Shown here piece by piece: positions 18,057 through 26,991 of a stretch of DNA of 64,000 nt. A model generated the notes under the pieces. It had not been told where the DNA came from and did not search any database. It worked only from the letters and a program-made list of their open reading frames with translations. The DNA is from Pseudomonas parafulva (GTDB lineage: Bacteria; Pseudomonadota; Gammaproteobacteria; Pseudomonadales; Pseudomonadaceae). Where the stretch lies: positions 2,759,001 through 2,823,000 of the forward strand of contig NZ_CP019952.1 of NCBI RefSeq assembly GCF_002021815.1. The letters are read 5' to 3'. The translations under genes and the position numbers were made by a program. How positions within the stretch are numbered: position 1 is the stretch's first letter; every line of letters begins with the position of its first letter.

Positions 18057-18075
18057 CTATTAGCAAGACTAATAG
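18057..18075. promoter_or_regulatory. LysR-type operator, perfect inverted repeat
   Basis: CTATTAG (18057-18063), CAAGA spacer, CTAATAG (18069-18075): a perfect 7-bp inverted repeat that contains the T-N11-A LysR box (T18060, A18072) and two CTAAT cores. It lies 14 bases upstream of the LysR start codon and about 130 bases from the divergent gene, fitting both autoregulation and activation from a distal site. Confidence 0.7.
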
Positions 18076-18202
18076 TAGGTCATAGTTTCACGCGTTTTAC
18101 AACCTGCTGATAGTTCTAGAAAATGCATTAAAAAAACATACATAACCTAGATCCTGCCTGAAACTGCGTAGATCGTTCATCAATTAAAAGTTTGGGGAAA
18201 CC

Positions 18203-18991
18203 ATGTTTACGGGATATGGACAATGCTATCGCCTGGATGCGTTTGAGCAGACCCTCGAACATGCGTGCATCGAACCACACTGGACAACCGCTGCACTGCA
18301 ACACTTTCGCCATACCGTTGCCAATCCGGATTTCCCCTGCCTGTTCGGGCGCAAGGCGGTCAATGCGCAAACTTGCTACGTTCTTTTCGCCAGCGCTGAA
18401 CAACTGGCTGATGACATCGCTCAAGGGCTGGCCAGCTATGTCGGGTTGATGGATCCGATTGCGCCCAAGCTTCGCATCGGCCACCCGTTGGTGGCGTTTC
18501 TAGAAACAGTGACCGACATGCCGCTCGCGCATCAGCAGGCACTAGCCTGGAAGGTGCTGCAAGGCGTTCACGCACGGGATCCGAATCCCTGGCCCCAGAC
18601 AGTGCCGGCCGACCCCGCACACAGCGGCTGGTCGTTCTGCTTTGCCGGCATGCCGCTGTTCATCAACATGAACTTCCCGGGCCACCAGCAGATGAAAAGC
18701 CGCAACCTGGGCAAACACATCACATTCGTCATCAACCCGCGCGAGAACTTCGACGAAGTGGCCAATGTCGCCACCACGAGCGGCCAGCGCATCCGCGAGC
18801 GCATTCGCCAGCGGGTCGGCCACTACAACGACGGGGTAATGCCTGACAGCCTCGGCTTCTTCGGTGAAGCGGATAACTTTGAGTGGACGCAATATCAATT
18901 ACAGGAAACCGGTTCGTTGAACCCGGCACGCTGCCCTTTCCATGCCCGGACCGCAGTGCCTGCCACCCCCGACAACATGATCGAGAACTGA
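18203..18991 (+). CDS. YqcI/YcgG-family protein (possible heme-dependent N-oxygenase)
   Basis: A 262-residue soluble protein. The segment NPDFPCLFGRKAVNAQTCYV near residues 37-56 (FPC-x-F-x-x-x-A) and the later GWSFCFAGMPLFINMNFPGH (about 135-155) are the hallmarks of the YqcI/YcgG family. Some members, such as GntA of guanitoxin biosynthesis, are described as heme-dependent enzymes that N-hydroxylate guanidino compounds; the role of this one is inferred from the family and not established. It ends with CPFHAR and a short polar tail. The start ATG 18203 follows GGGGA. One base separates its stop from the exporter start, so they are co-transcribed, divergent from the GcvA-like regulator. Confidence 0.85.
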   Translation: MFTGYGQCYRLDAFEQTLEHACIEPHWTTAALQHFRHTVANPDFPCLFGRKAVNAQTCYVLFASAEQLADDIAQGLASYVGLMDPIAPKLRIGHPLVAFLETVTDMPLAHQQALAWKVLQGVHARDPNPWPQTVPADPAHSGWSFCFAGMPLFINMNFPGHQQMKSRNLGKHITFVINPRENFDEVANVATTSGQRIRERIRQRVGHYNDGVMPDSLGFFGEADNFEWTQYQLQETGSLNPARCPFHARTAVPATPDNMIEN

Positions 18992-18992
18992 C

Positions 18993-19622
18993 GTGAATAC
19001 CGCCCTGACTGCCTCCTACGCCCTTACCGTCCTGCTGCTGATCGCCACTCCAGGTCCGGTCGTGGCATTGATCGTCAATACCGCAGCCGCTTCTGGCTCA
19101 CGCAAGGCCATTTTCACGGCCTTGGGCACCAACTGGGCCTCGCTGGTACTGATCGGCGCAGCGGCGTGGATCATCCTCACCAGCGCGGCCATCGACAGGG
19201 CATGGCTTAGTGCCATGAGCCTGTTGGGTTGCCTGTTCATCGGCTATATCGCCGTCGGCACGCTCAGGGAGGCGCTCGCAAGCCCGCAGCCAGACCAACG
19301 GCCCGAAAGCGCCAAACCCGTGAGCCGCGGGGGGCTGTGGCAAGGCTTCATGGTGGGGATCTCCAACCCCAAGGACATCATTTTCTTCATCGCCTTTTTC
19401 CCGCAGTTCATCCAGATCACCGAGTCGTTCGGCAAAAGCATGGTCGTGCTTTCACTGCTCTGGATCGTGATCGACTTCGCCGTGCTGAGTCTTTATATCT
19501 TTGCCATCGGCAAGATCGCGTCAGCGCGCAGCCAACGATTCATCAGCCTTGCGTCCGGCGTGGCATTGCTGTTGATCGCCATCGGCGGGCTTTTGTACAA
19601 CCTCAAGGAGCTTACCGCCTAG
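18993..19622 (+). CDS. LysE/RhtB-family exporter
   Basis: A 209-residue inner-membrane exporter with about six spans. ATPGPVVALIVNTAAASGSR is the LysE/RhtB family signature near residues 19-38, and GFMVGISNPKDIIFFIAFFP is the conserved central segment. Members pump out amino acids or small polar derivatives. It starts at GTG 18993, one base after the YqcI/YcgG stop, so the likely cargo is the product or the toxic surplus of that enzyme. That link is an inference from gene order. Confidence 0.92.
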   Translation: MNTALTASYALTVLLLIATPGPVVALIVNTAAASGSRKAIFTALGTNWASLVLIGAAAWIILTSAAIDRAWLSAMSLLGCLFIGYIAVGTLREALASPQPDQRPESAKPVSRGGLWQGFMVGISNPKDIIFFIAFFPQFIQITESFGKSMVVLSLLWIVIDFAVLSLYIFAIGKIASARSQRFISLASGVALLLIAIGGLLYNLKELTA

Positions 19623-19658
19623 CCCCTTGCCTGACGCGCTGTCTTGCCAGGAGTCCCG

Positions 19659-20726
19659 ATGTCCACTCCCAGTCGCCAAGGGCTTGCGCCTTTGCAGCTT
19701 GAGTACCAACAGCTGCTTGCCCAGGCCACCCAGTGCGCCACCCAACGCGTTCGGGTACACGAAACCGGGTTCAGCTCGGCCGTCGTCAATACCGACGCCT
19801 TGGGCCTTCGCTACAGCCATTTCAACGGCCGGCGGTTTTCGGTGGCTGAACGCGACAGCACTGCGCGGATCAATCTGCTGGTCGGAGGCTCGGTGGCGAT
19901 GGGCATCGGGGCCAGTTCCGATGAATACACCGTGGCCTCGCAGCTGTCGGCGCTGACCGGAGAACTCTGGCTGAGCCTGGCCGGGTGCGGGCTGGATGCG
20001 AGCCAGGAACTATTGATGTTCCTCACTCATGAGCACCGCCTGGCACCGCTGGGACATGTGGTCATACTCAGCGGACTCAACAGCCTGGCACACGAAGCGC
20101 TTTGGGACATCAGCGCCTGCTCACATGAGCCTCAGCAGATCAATGACTGGCAAACGTCGCTGGCCGGTTCAGAGCAAGCCCAGGCAGCACCACAGCCTGG
20201 CCTGAGCCTCTGGCAGCGGCTGAGCCAGGTGCTGGCACCTCCGGCCGCCGCGCCTCGGCCACGTCGGCCCTTCGAGGCACTTTCCCCAGCAGAAAAACGC
20301 ACCGCCCAGGCAGCCGACCATATTGCTCGCTCAGTGCAGCAATGGGATCGACTGCTAGGCAGCGCTCACACTACCCTCACCTTCATCCTTCAACCCCTGG
20401 TGCACTGGTGTCGCGATACCCTGCCAGCGGGTGAGCAGTTCATGCTCAGCGCACTTCAGCAAACGCCAGGGAACATCGACCGCTTGCTCGAAGGCGTTTT
20501 CGATCGCAAGGTGCATGCGGCATTCTTTCGCCGCATTCGCGAACAAGCCGCACCGGTGCCCTGCTTCGACATGAACTGCATGCTCGACAGCTCGCCAGCC
20601 TTCGGTTCGGACCTGTTCATCGACCGCTTGCACCTCAACGACATGGGGCAGACCGCGCTGGCCAACGTGATCACGGCCAAGCTCGGCCTTGCCCGGGAAA
20701 AACCACTGTCCGCGAGCACTCTATAG
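19659..20726 (+). CDS. SGNH-hydrolase-like protein of unknown substrate
   Basis: A 355-residue cytoplasmic protein with the block pattern of SGNH hydrolases: GGSVAMG (about residues 71-77, the position of block I Ser), GCGLD (block II Gly), LSGLNSL (block III Asn) and FIDRLHLNDMGQ near the C-terminus (block V Asp-x-x-His). The region about 160-215 is Pro/Ala/Gln-rich and looks like an insert or linker. Hydrolysis of an ester or amide is plausible; the substrate is unknown. AGGAG precedes ATG 19659 at good spacing, only 36 bases after the exporter, so it is the third gene of the same cluster. I have no firm family name. Confidence 0.75.
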   Translation: MSTPSRQGLAPLQLEYQQLLAQATQCATQRVRVHETGFSSAVVNTDALGLRYSHFNGRRFSVAERDSTARINLLVGGSVAMGIGASSDEYTVASQLSALTGELWLSLAGCGLDASQELLMFLTHEHRLAPLGHVVILSGLNSLAHEALWDISACSHEPQQINDWQTSLAGSEQAQAAPQPGLSLWQRLSQVLAPPAAAPRPRRPFEALSPAEKRTAQAADHIARSVQQWDRLLGSAHTTLTFILQPLVHWCRDTLPAGEQFMLSALQQTPGNIDRLLEGVFDRKVHAAFFRRIREQAAPVPCFDMNCMLDSSPAFGSDLFIDRLHLNDMGQTALANVITAKLGLAREKPLSASTL

Positions 20727-20878
20727 TGCTCTACTGATTGACAATCGTCGGGTGGTCTTTCGGACGGCCCTGTTGCATGGATAGAATAGTCCGTCGTTCC
20801 GATTGCCTGAGGCGTACGCTTGACTGTCATGAATAGAGAAGCCGTCCATCCTTGCCTGGCAACTGGCGAGGCGAGCCT

Positions 20879-21571
20879 GTGAGTCGCTTGCCGCAGATGG
20901 CGCTGATGCTGGCCGCGCTGCTGCCTACGGCGGGGCACGCACTGGAAGTGTCCATCGACCCCCATGCCGATCTGCTCTACCGCCAGGCACTGCCTCTTCT
21001 GGAACAAGCAGATACTCAAGAGGACGAAAGCGTCTTGCGCACAGCCCTGGATAGCGACCCAGAGCTGCGGCGCCAGGGGCAGGCCATGGCCCACACGTTG
21101 CCGACTGCGGTGGCACTGCTCAAGAAATCGGTCGCACTCGGCCACCCAGTCGCGCAGTACCGTCTGGCGCTTTACTACATGACTTACTTGCCTGCCGCGC
21201 AGATACCCGACGCCGCCTGCCCTCTGCTCCAGGCAAGCCTCGACCAAGGGTTTGCGCCGTCGGCACCAGCCATTGCCACCTGGTGCCCACCTTACAACGC
21301 CAGCGCCCAGTACCGCGCCGCACTGGAGGCCGTACCGAGCATGGCAACCCTCTATGCGCCCTACTATCCCCAGCCTGCCACCCGCATGGCCTGCAGCCGC
21401 AGCCAGCCCCAGGGCCTTGAGATGCTATGGGGGCGACAGCGCGATTATCAGGCCGAGGTCTACCGCCTGCTGGGTGATCTGGATCCGCAACATCGCCACT
21501 CATTGCTGCAAAAAGCGGTAGAGACCAATGGCTGTGTAACGGCGCAGCAGCATTTGACCAGCCGGCCTTGA
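20879..21571 (+). CDS. secreted protein with Sel1-like repeat features, function unknown
   Basis: A 230-residue exported protein: the signal peptide (MSRLPQMALMLAALLPTAGHA) is followed by a helical domain in which AVALLKKSVALGHPVAQYRLALYYM and a second similar stretch resemble Sel1/TPR repeats. Five or so Cys residues in the mature part (DAACPL, ATWCPP, RMACSR, NGCVT) could form disulfides. GTG 20879 is preferred (GAGGCGAG upstream); in-frame alternatives are TTG 20852 and ATG 20897. It lies about 150 bases after the SGNH gene and may be a separate unit. Confidence 0.7.
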   Translation: MSRLPQMALMLAALLPTAGHALEVSIDPHADLLYRQALPLLEQADTQEDESVLRTALDSDPELRRQGQAMAHTLPTAVALLKKSVALGHPVAQYRLALYYMTYLPAAQIPDAACPLLQASLDQGFAPSAPAIATWCPPYNASAQYRAALEAVPSMATLYAPYYPQPATRMACSRSQPQGLEMLWGRQRDYQAEVYRLLGDLDPQHRHSLLQKAVETNGCVTAQQHLTSRP

Positions 21572-21693
21572 CCCCCGGCCGCCGGGGGCCTCAGCGCGGC
21601 GCACCAAATGGGTGACAACAGAGCAAGAACGTTCAAGCCATCACCTGTGGTGGCTTGGCATGCTGGCCTGCCTTGTCCACATGCCCGCTTCCT

Positions 21694-22383
21694 ATGCCGT
21701 CCATCGCACGTCACGCCTTTTTGCAGGGCGCCATCGCCATCATGCCGCTGTCGCTTGCCGTCGCGCCCTGGGGCCTGCTGGCCGGCTCCATGGCCATCGA
21801 AGCCAACCTCAGCGCCTGGGAAAGCCAGGGGCTCTCGGCGATCGTCTTTGCCGGCGCTGCGCAGCTGGTGGCCATCGGCATGCTCAAAAGCGGTGCCAGC
21901 CTGGCCTCCATACTGCTGACAACCTTGTTACTCACCTCACAGCACCTGCTTTACGGGCTGTCGATGCGCCCAGCGCTCTCCCCCTTGCCACTGCACTGGC
22001 GCCTGGGGCTTGGATTTCTGCTGACCGATGAGTTCTTTGCCCTGACCAGTCGGCACGACCACCAGCATTTCAATCGCTGGTATGCCTTAGGTCTGGGCTT
22101 CACATTCTACGTTGCATGGAATCTGTTCACGTGGGTCGGAATCGTGCTGGGGCAAAGCATTCCACACCTTGATCAGCTAGGCCTGGACTTCTCCATCGTC
22201 GCCACTTTCGTCGCCTTGATCACGCCCCTGGTACGTAATCTGCCTACGCTCGCGTGCGTCGCCGTTTCACTGGCCGCTTCAGTACTGCTCAGCCATTGGC
22301 AGTGGGAAACGGCCTTGGTCAGCGCCGGCCTGCTTGGGATGAGCACCGGCTTCGCATGCCAGAAACTTCGGAGGACCGTTTGA
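21694..22383 (+). CDS. azlC: AzlC-family amino-acid exporter subunit
   Basis: A 229-residue inner-membrane protein with LQGAIAIMPLSLAVAPWGLL and FAGAAQLVAIGML, the conserved N-terminal half of AzlC. AzlC and AzlD together export branched-chain amino acids and analogues. ATG 21694 is chosen by alignment with family openings; its ribosome binding site is weak, and a TTG at 21655 is in frame. Its TGA overlaps the ATG of azlD by one base (TGATG), so the two are coupled. Confidence 0.9.
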   Translation: MPSIARHAFLQGAIAIMPLSLAVAPWGLLAGSMAIEANLSAWESQGLSAIVFAGAAQLVAIGMLKSGASLASILLTTLLLTSQHLLYGLSMRPALSPLPLHWRLGLGFLLTDEFFALTSRHDHQHFNRWYALGLGFTFYVAWNLFTWVGIVLGQSIPHLDQLGLDFSIVATFVALITPLVRNLPTLACVAVSLAASVLLSHWQWETALVSAGLLGMSTGFACQKLRRTV

Positions 22384-22697
22384 TGACCTGGCTGCTCATC
22401 ATCGGCATGGGCATAGTGGTGTTCCTCAATCGCTATGCTTTTCTCGAACCGCGCCTACCGTTGCGCCTGAGCGCCCATGCGCGTCAATTCCTGGGCTTTG
22501 CGGTGCCAGGTATGCTCACGGCCATCTGCGGCCCTATCATCTTCTTGCCAGGGCATACGCTTAACCTGCAACCGCTCAACCCGTACCTGCTGGGGGCGGT
22601 GGTGGCTGCCGCACTGGTGTGGTTGACCCGTAGCGTGATGCTGAGCATGCTGTTGAGCATGTTGATTTTCTTCGTCCTGCGAAGCGTCCTTTCATGA
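22383..22697 (+). CDS. azlD: AzlD-family subunit of amino-acid exporter
   Basis: A 104-residue protein with three or four membrane spans. FLNRYAFLEP and PLRLSAHARQFLGFAVPGML are typical AzlD sequences. It starts within the azlC stop codon and its own stop overlaps the next ATG by four bases, which makes azlC-azlD-araC one tightly packed unit. Confidence 0.9.
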   Translation: MTWLLIIGMGIVVFLNRYAFLEPRLPLRLSAHARQFLGFAVPGMLTAICGPIIFLPGHTLNLQPLNPYLLGAVVAAALVWLTRSVMLSMLLSMLIFFVLRSVLS

Positions 22698-23527
22698 ACA
22701 CCACTACCCGTGAGCAAACGCATCTATGGCAGGCACCGGCGCTGGGCGATGTGGAAATGCTGCACGCCCAGTATGTGCAACAACGGTTTGCACCACACGT
22801 GCATGAAGGCTATGTGTTCACCGTGATCGAATCCGGTGCCCAGCGTTTCTGGCACCGGGGCAGCGAGCATCTTGCACCGGTTGGCAGCATGGTCCTGATC
22901 AATCCGGACGAACTGCATACCGGTGCCAAGGCCCACGAGGCCGGGTGGCGTTATCGCGGGTTCTACCCTGAACATGAGCGCGTTACCGGTGTGCTGGATG
23001 AATTGGAACTGGGCCATGGGGGGATGCCGCGCTTTCGCGATAGCGTGATCCATGATGCTGGCCTTGCCAGCGCCTTCAGCCAACTGCATCAGCTGTCCGA
23101 AAGCAGCGCCAGCGCACTGCAACAGCAAACCGTATGGCGCCAGGCGGTGTTGGCGCTGGTTCAACGCCACGGACGCCTGGCCGATCTGTCTGCCCCTGGT
23201 CGCGAGCCTCGCGCTGTTGCACGCGCAAGAGAGTTGCTGGAAACCCACTTGGCTGACCCGCCGTCGCTGGAGTTACTGGCGGCTGCCGTCAACCTGTCGC
23301 CGTTTCACTTCGCACGGGTGTTTCGCCAGGCAACGGGCATGCCCCCTCACGCCTGGCTCAAGCAGCGACGCCTTGTAAGGGCCAGGGAGCTGCTCAAGGA
23401 GGGGCAGCCGCCTGCGACAGTGGCGTTCAGCCTGGGCTTTGCCGACCAGAGCCATCTGAACAGACAGTTCAAGCAAGCCTATGGCATCACCCCGGGGGCC
23501 TACCGGCTGGCCTGCTTCGCCGCGTGA
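22694..23527 (+). CDS. AraC-family transcriptional regulator
   Basis: A 277-residue regulator with an N-terminal cupin-like sensing domain (FAPHVHEGYVFTVIESGAQR, the usual AraC_binding pattern with paired His) and two C-terminal helix-turn-helix motifs (about 185-275: LELLAAAVNLSPFHFARVFR, and VAFSLGFADQSHLNRQFKQA). It overlaps azlD by four bases and probably controls this exporter operon in response to an amino acid. The effector is not evident. Confidence 0.93.
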   Translation: MNTTTREQTHLWQAPALGDVEMLHAQYVQQRFAPHVHEGYVFTVIESGAQRFWHRGSEHLAPVGSMVLINPDELHTGAKAHEAGWRYRGFYPEHERVTGVLDELELGHGGMPRFRDSVIHDAGLASAFSQLHQLSESSASALQQQTVWRQAVLALVQRHGRLADLSAPGREPRAVARARELLETHLADPPSLELLAAAVNLSPFHFARVFRQATGMPPHAWLKQRRLVRARELLKEGQPPATVAFSLGFADQSHLNRQFKQAYGITPGAYRLACFAA

Positions 23528-23597
23528 GCGCGTCAATGCGGCACAGGCGTTTGGCCATGGCGCTGCTACACTCAAAAGGCTGAAAGGAGGAGCCGTC

Positions 23598-23825
23598 ATG
23601 TCCGAACGAGAGATCACCACCCTTCTGTCACTGATGAACCAGCGGCAAGCGTGCCTTAGCACTGCTTGCAAGGCGATTGCCGACTGGATCGATCGCCAGG
23701 GCGACCTGCCGGCGGCCGGCAAGATACGGGCAAGCCTGAAGGCCTTGGAAGCTGACGAAGCACGTGTGCGGCGTGCGCTGACGTCATTGACGCTGGACAG
23801 GCCACTGCCGAAGTTTCGCAGTTGA
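23598..23825 (+). CDS. small conserved hypothetical protein
   Basis: A 75-residue soluble, helical protein (MSEREITTLLSLMNQRQACL, then a second charged helix ending LTLDRPLPKFRS). A strong ribosome binding site AAAGGAGG supports the start at 23598 and argues that it is expressed. I do not recognise the family. It lies 70 bases after the AraC gene in the same direction. Confidence 0.7.
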   Translation: MSEREITTLLSLMNQRQACLSTACKAIADWIDRQGDLPAAGKIRASLKALEADEARVRRALTSLTLDRPLPKFRS

Positions 23826-23830
23826 ACCAG

Positions 23831-23861
23831 CTGGGGCCGCAAGGCAGCCCCGCCAGGTTTT
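23831..23861 (+). terminator. weak candidate terminator
   Basis: CTGGGGC and GCCCCGCCAG form a stem around CGCAAGGCA, followed closely by GGTTTT. It sits just past the small gene ending at 23825. Confidence 0.35.
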
Positions 23862-24345
23862 ACGGGTGGCTCATGTGCATATGTTCATGCTCACCTTGCG
23901 CCTGCGCAGTGAGCGCGCGTACCTGAGCTTGCACGGCCACAGTCTCGGCGGTGCCATCGGCGGTTTCTACCGTCAGCGTCAGCGGAACCTGCTGGCCTTC
24001 CTTCACCTGATCGTTCAAGCCCATCAGCATCACGTGCAGGCCATTGGGGTCCAGGGTGACAGGCTTACCGGCCGGCAGCGCGACAGCCTTGACCTCACGC
24101 ATGCCCATGACGTCCCCGTTCATGGTCATTTCATGCACTTGTACAGTCTTGGCCACAGGCGAGGCGACACTGACCAGCTTGCTGTCGCTACTGGCGGTAA
24201 TGGTCATGAAGGCACCGGTCGACTGCTGGTGAGGCACGCTGGCGCGCACCCACGCCTCGCTGACTATGGTCTGGGCCATTACCGGCCCAGTGAGGCCCAG
24301 CAGGACCAACGCAGCCAGGCCGCGCTTAACGGATTGCAATGACAT
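23860..24345 (-). CDS. PCuAC-family periplasmic copper chaperone
   Basis: A 161-residue periplasmic protein: signal peptide through about residue 24 (GLTGPVMA), then the PCuAC (DUF461) beta-sandwich with the copper ligands in VHEMTMNGDVMGMREV and later GLHVMLMGL, the H-M/M/H-x-M set. The C-terminus is His/Met-rich (EHEHMHMSHP) and may add a copper site. PCuAC proteins deliver Cu(I) to the CuA or CuB centre of cytochrome oxidase. It directly follows the Sco gene (stop and start adjacent), its usual partner. Confidence 0.93.
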   Translation of the reverse strand: MSLQSVKRGLAALVLLGLTGPVMAQTIVSEAWVRASVPHQQSTGAFMTITASSDSKLVSVASPVAKTVQVHEMTMNGDVMGMREVKAVALPAGKPVTLDPNGLHVMLMGLNDQVKEGQQVPLTLTVETADGTAETVAVQAQVRALTAQAQGEHEHMHMSHP

Positions 24346-24954
24346 TCAGCAGATCTCCATCAGGGTAACCAGGTCTTCGGCACATTCCTTGGCTGTGAGG
24401 GAATGCCCGAGGCTCAGCCGCAGGGTGCCACGGGTGTCGTAAACGTAGCTGGTGGACGAATGTGAAATGGTATAGGTGTCACCGGCCGGGACTTTTTCGT
24501 AGAACACCTTGAACTCCCTGGCCACGGCGTCGATTTCTGCAGGCGTACCGGTGAGCGCGACGAAGGTCGGGTCGAACGCCTTGACGTAGGCATCGAGCAC
24601 TTGCGGCGTATCGCGTTCTGGATCGAGGGTAATGAATACCACCTGGAACAGATCACGGTCTCGACCGCGCAGCAGTTTGCGGATCTGGGCGGCTCGTGCC
24701 AGTGTGGTCGGGCAGATGGCCGGGCACTGGGTGAAGCCGAAGAAGACCATCGGCATGCTGCCGTAGAAGCTTGAGAGGGTACGGACGTTGCCTTGGGGAT
24801 CGCGCAGCGAGAACTTGCGCCCAAGGATTTCGTTGCTCATGTTCTTGCCATACTTGAACTCGAGCCCACGCGCCGGACTGCAACCTGCCAGCAGGCCAAG
24901 CCCAAGAACGCCCATGCCGGCGACGACTGCACGCCGGGTCAGAAGATCATTCAT
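24346..24954 (-). CDS. SCO1/SenC-family copper-delivery lipoprotein
   Basis: A 202-residue thioredoxin-fold protein. The N-terminus has twin Arg (TRRAVVAG) and a lipobox LLAGC with Cys25. The copper/redox motif CPAIC gives Cys77 and Cys81 (CxxxC), and the conserved His lies in TISHSSTSYVYD. Sco proteins metallate cytochrome c oxidase CuA together with PCuAC, encoded next in the operon. The start at 24954 gives a proper signal; the frame continues upstream to 25050 in a non-family stretch. Confidence 0.94.
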   Translation of the reverse strand: MNDLLTRRAVVAGMGVLGLGLLAGCSPARGLEFKYGKNMSNEILGRKFSLRDPQGNVRTLSSFYGSMPMVFFGFTQCPAICPTTLARAAQIRKLLRGRDRDLFQVVFITLDPERDTPQVLDAYVKAFDPTFVALTGTPAEIDAVAREFKVFYEKVPAGDTYTISHSSTSYVYDTRGTLRLSLGHSLTAKECAEDLVTLMEIC

Positions 24955-25205
24955 GAAACCATCCTTTACAGGGAAGGTGCCGACCCTCGGGGCGGGCCGG
25001 GCAGAAAACCGGCGCATTCTGGCATGCCCCCCCAAGTACCTTCTACCCACTGGCGGCGATTAACCCCTGCAGGCCGCTGATTACGGGCAGCGGCCGATTG
25101 TCGCAGGGCTTGCAAACGTAACAGTTTGTTGCTAGTGCAGTGCGGCACGTCGCCTTCCAGGGCCAGCGCCAAGCCAGATTCCAGCTCGGTGCAACCCCTG
25201 ATGCC

Positions 25206-25799
<594 letters not shown>

Positions 25800-25848
25800 T
25801 CACAGACTTGTGCGCCAGTGTACGCCAACGCAGCCCTCTAACAAAGTC

Positions 25849-26883
25849 CTAGTATTTGACTCGGGAAAGCACATACGGCTGCACCTGTACGCTCGGTGCT
25901 TGCATCCAGGCCTGCATGTGACGGTACAGGCCGCGCTCGATCCACTGGTAACTGAGCCACGACAGCAGTGCGATGCAAGGCACGCAGACGGCGAATGTCA
26001 GGTACGGGTCCAGCCCCAGTTGCTGGCTGGCAAACCAGCCCAGGTGCAGGACCAGTACATGGATCAGGTACACCGAATACGAGCAGTCGCCCAGCGCCTT
26101 GAGTACGCGATTGCCAGTGAACAGCGGCTCCATGGCGATGAAGGCCAGGACGACCATTGCGCTGGGCAGGCCCCAATGCAGCAGCCGTTGAGAGGCGTCT
26201 AGCTGATAAATGGCCAGCGCGGCCACTGCCAGAAGCCCCAGCGGGACCCAGACACCCTGACGGATCAGGCCACAGCGATGCAGCACACCGATACCGATGC
26301 CGAGCAGGAATTCATAGACGATGTCATTGTTGTAGAAATGACTGACCACGCCCAGGCGCCCCAGGACCTCGCTCACCACTACCAACAGCCCGGCCACCAC
26401 CAGCAAGTGCTGGCGCCGGCCAACGAGAAACGCCATCCCGAACAGCAGGTAGAACATCATCTCGAAGTTCAAGGTCCAGCCGACGTTCAGGGTGGGGTAC
26501 ATGCCGTAGCCACCTGGGTTCTCTGCCGGTATGAAAAAGAGTGAACGCAATAGGTGCTGCCAGGTGAACACCTGATGCGGCATCCATTGACTGAAGGCCA
26601 GCAGCATCAAGGCCATCAAGGCCGAGTAGAACCAGTAGGCCGGCACGATACGCAGCACTCGGTTTAGCAGAAACTGATGCGGGACAACCTGCTTGTCGCA
26701 GGTCGAAAGGTAGATGACCAACCCGCTGATGACGAAGAAGATATCCACGCCGACCGCACCCCGATCAGTGAACAATTGGCCGACGGGCCCGGACGCATGA
26801 AAGTCGAAAAAAACCTGCATGAAGTGGTGGCAGACGACCACCCAGGCGGCGAAAGCACGAAGTGCTTGAAGCGAATACAGCAT
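25849..26883 (-). CDS. acyltransferase 3 family membrane protein (OafA/YrhL-like)
   Basis: A 344-residue protein with about ten membrane spans. LQALRAFAAWVVVCHHF holds the family R-x-x-A/AxxxVxxxH catalytic motif, and VGVDIFFVISGLVIYLST is the second conserved block. These enzymes acylate surface glycans or lipids; the acceptor is unknown. It follows cti in the same direction over a 108-base gap with alternative hairpins. Confidence 0.92.
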   Translation of the reverse strand: MLYSLQALRAFAAWVVVCHHFMQVFFDFHASGPVGQLFTDRGAVGVDIFFVISGLVIYLSTCDKQVVPHQFLLNRVLRIVPAYWFYSALMALMLLAFSQWMPHQVFTWQHLLRSLFFIPAENPGGYGMYPTLNVGWTLNFEMMFYLLFGMAFLVGRRQHLLVVAGLLVVVSEVLGRLGVVSHFYNNDIVYEFLLGIGIGVLHRCGLIRQGVWVPLGLLAVAALAIYQLDASQRLLHWGLPSAMVVLAFIAMEPLFTGNRVLKALGDCSYSVYLIHVLVLHLGWFASQQLGLDPYLTFAVCVPCIALLSWLSYQWIERGLYRHMQAWMQAPSVQVQPYVLSRVKY

Positions 26884-26900
26884 GAAGTACCCTGCGTTTG

Positions 26901-26942
26901 CCGGTGCATTCAGGCACCGGCTGCAGCGCAGCTGCCGGTGCC
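26901..26942 (-). promoter_or_regulatory. mutually exclusive hairpins before the acyltransferase gene
   Basis: GGCACCGGC (26913-26921) pairs perfectly with GCCGGTGCC (26934-26942). A further CCGGTGC at 26901-26907 can pair with the same GCACCGG at 26914-26920. Three arms that can form either of two stems, 18 bases upstream of the acyltransferase start, recall an attenuator. No U-tract is present, so it may instead only stabilise or process the cti transcript. Confidence 0.45.
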
Positions 26943-26991
26943 ACTCATGGTTTGGGACCGCAGGAGGGCGCGAAAGGTCAGCGCGCCCCGA

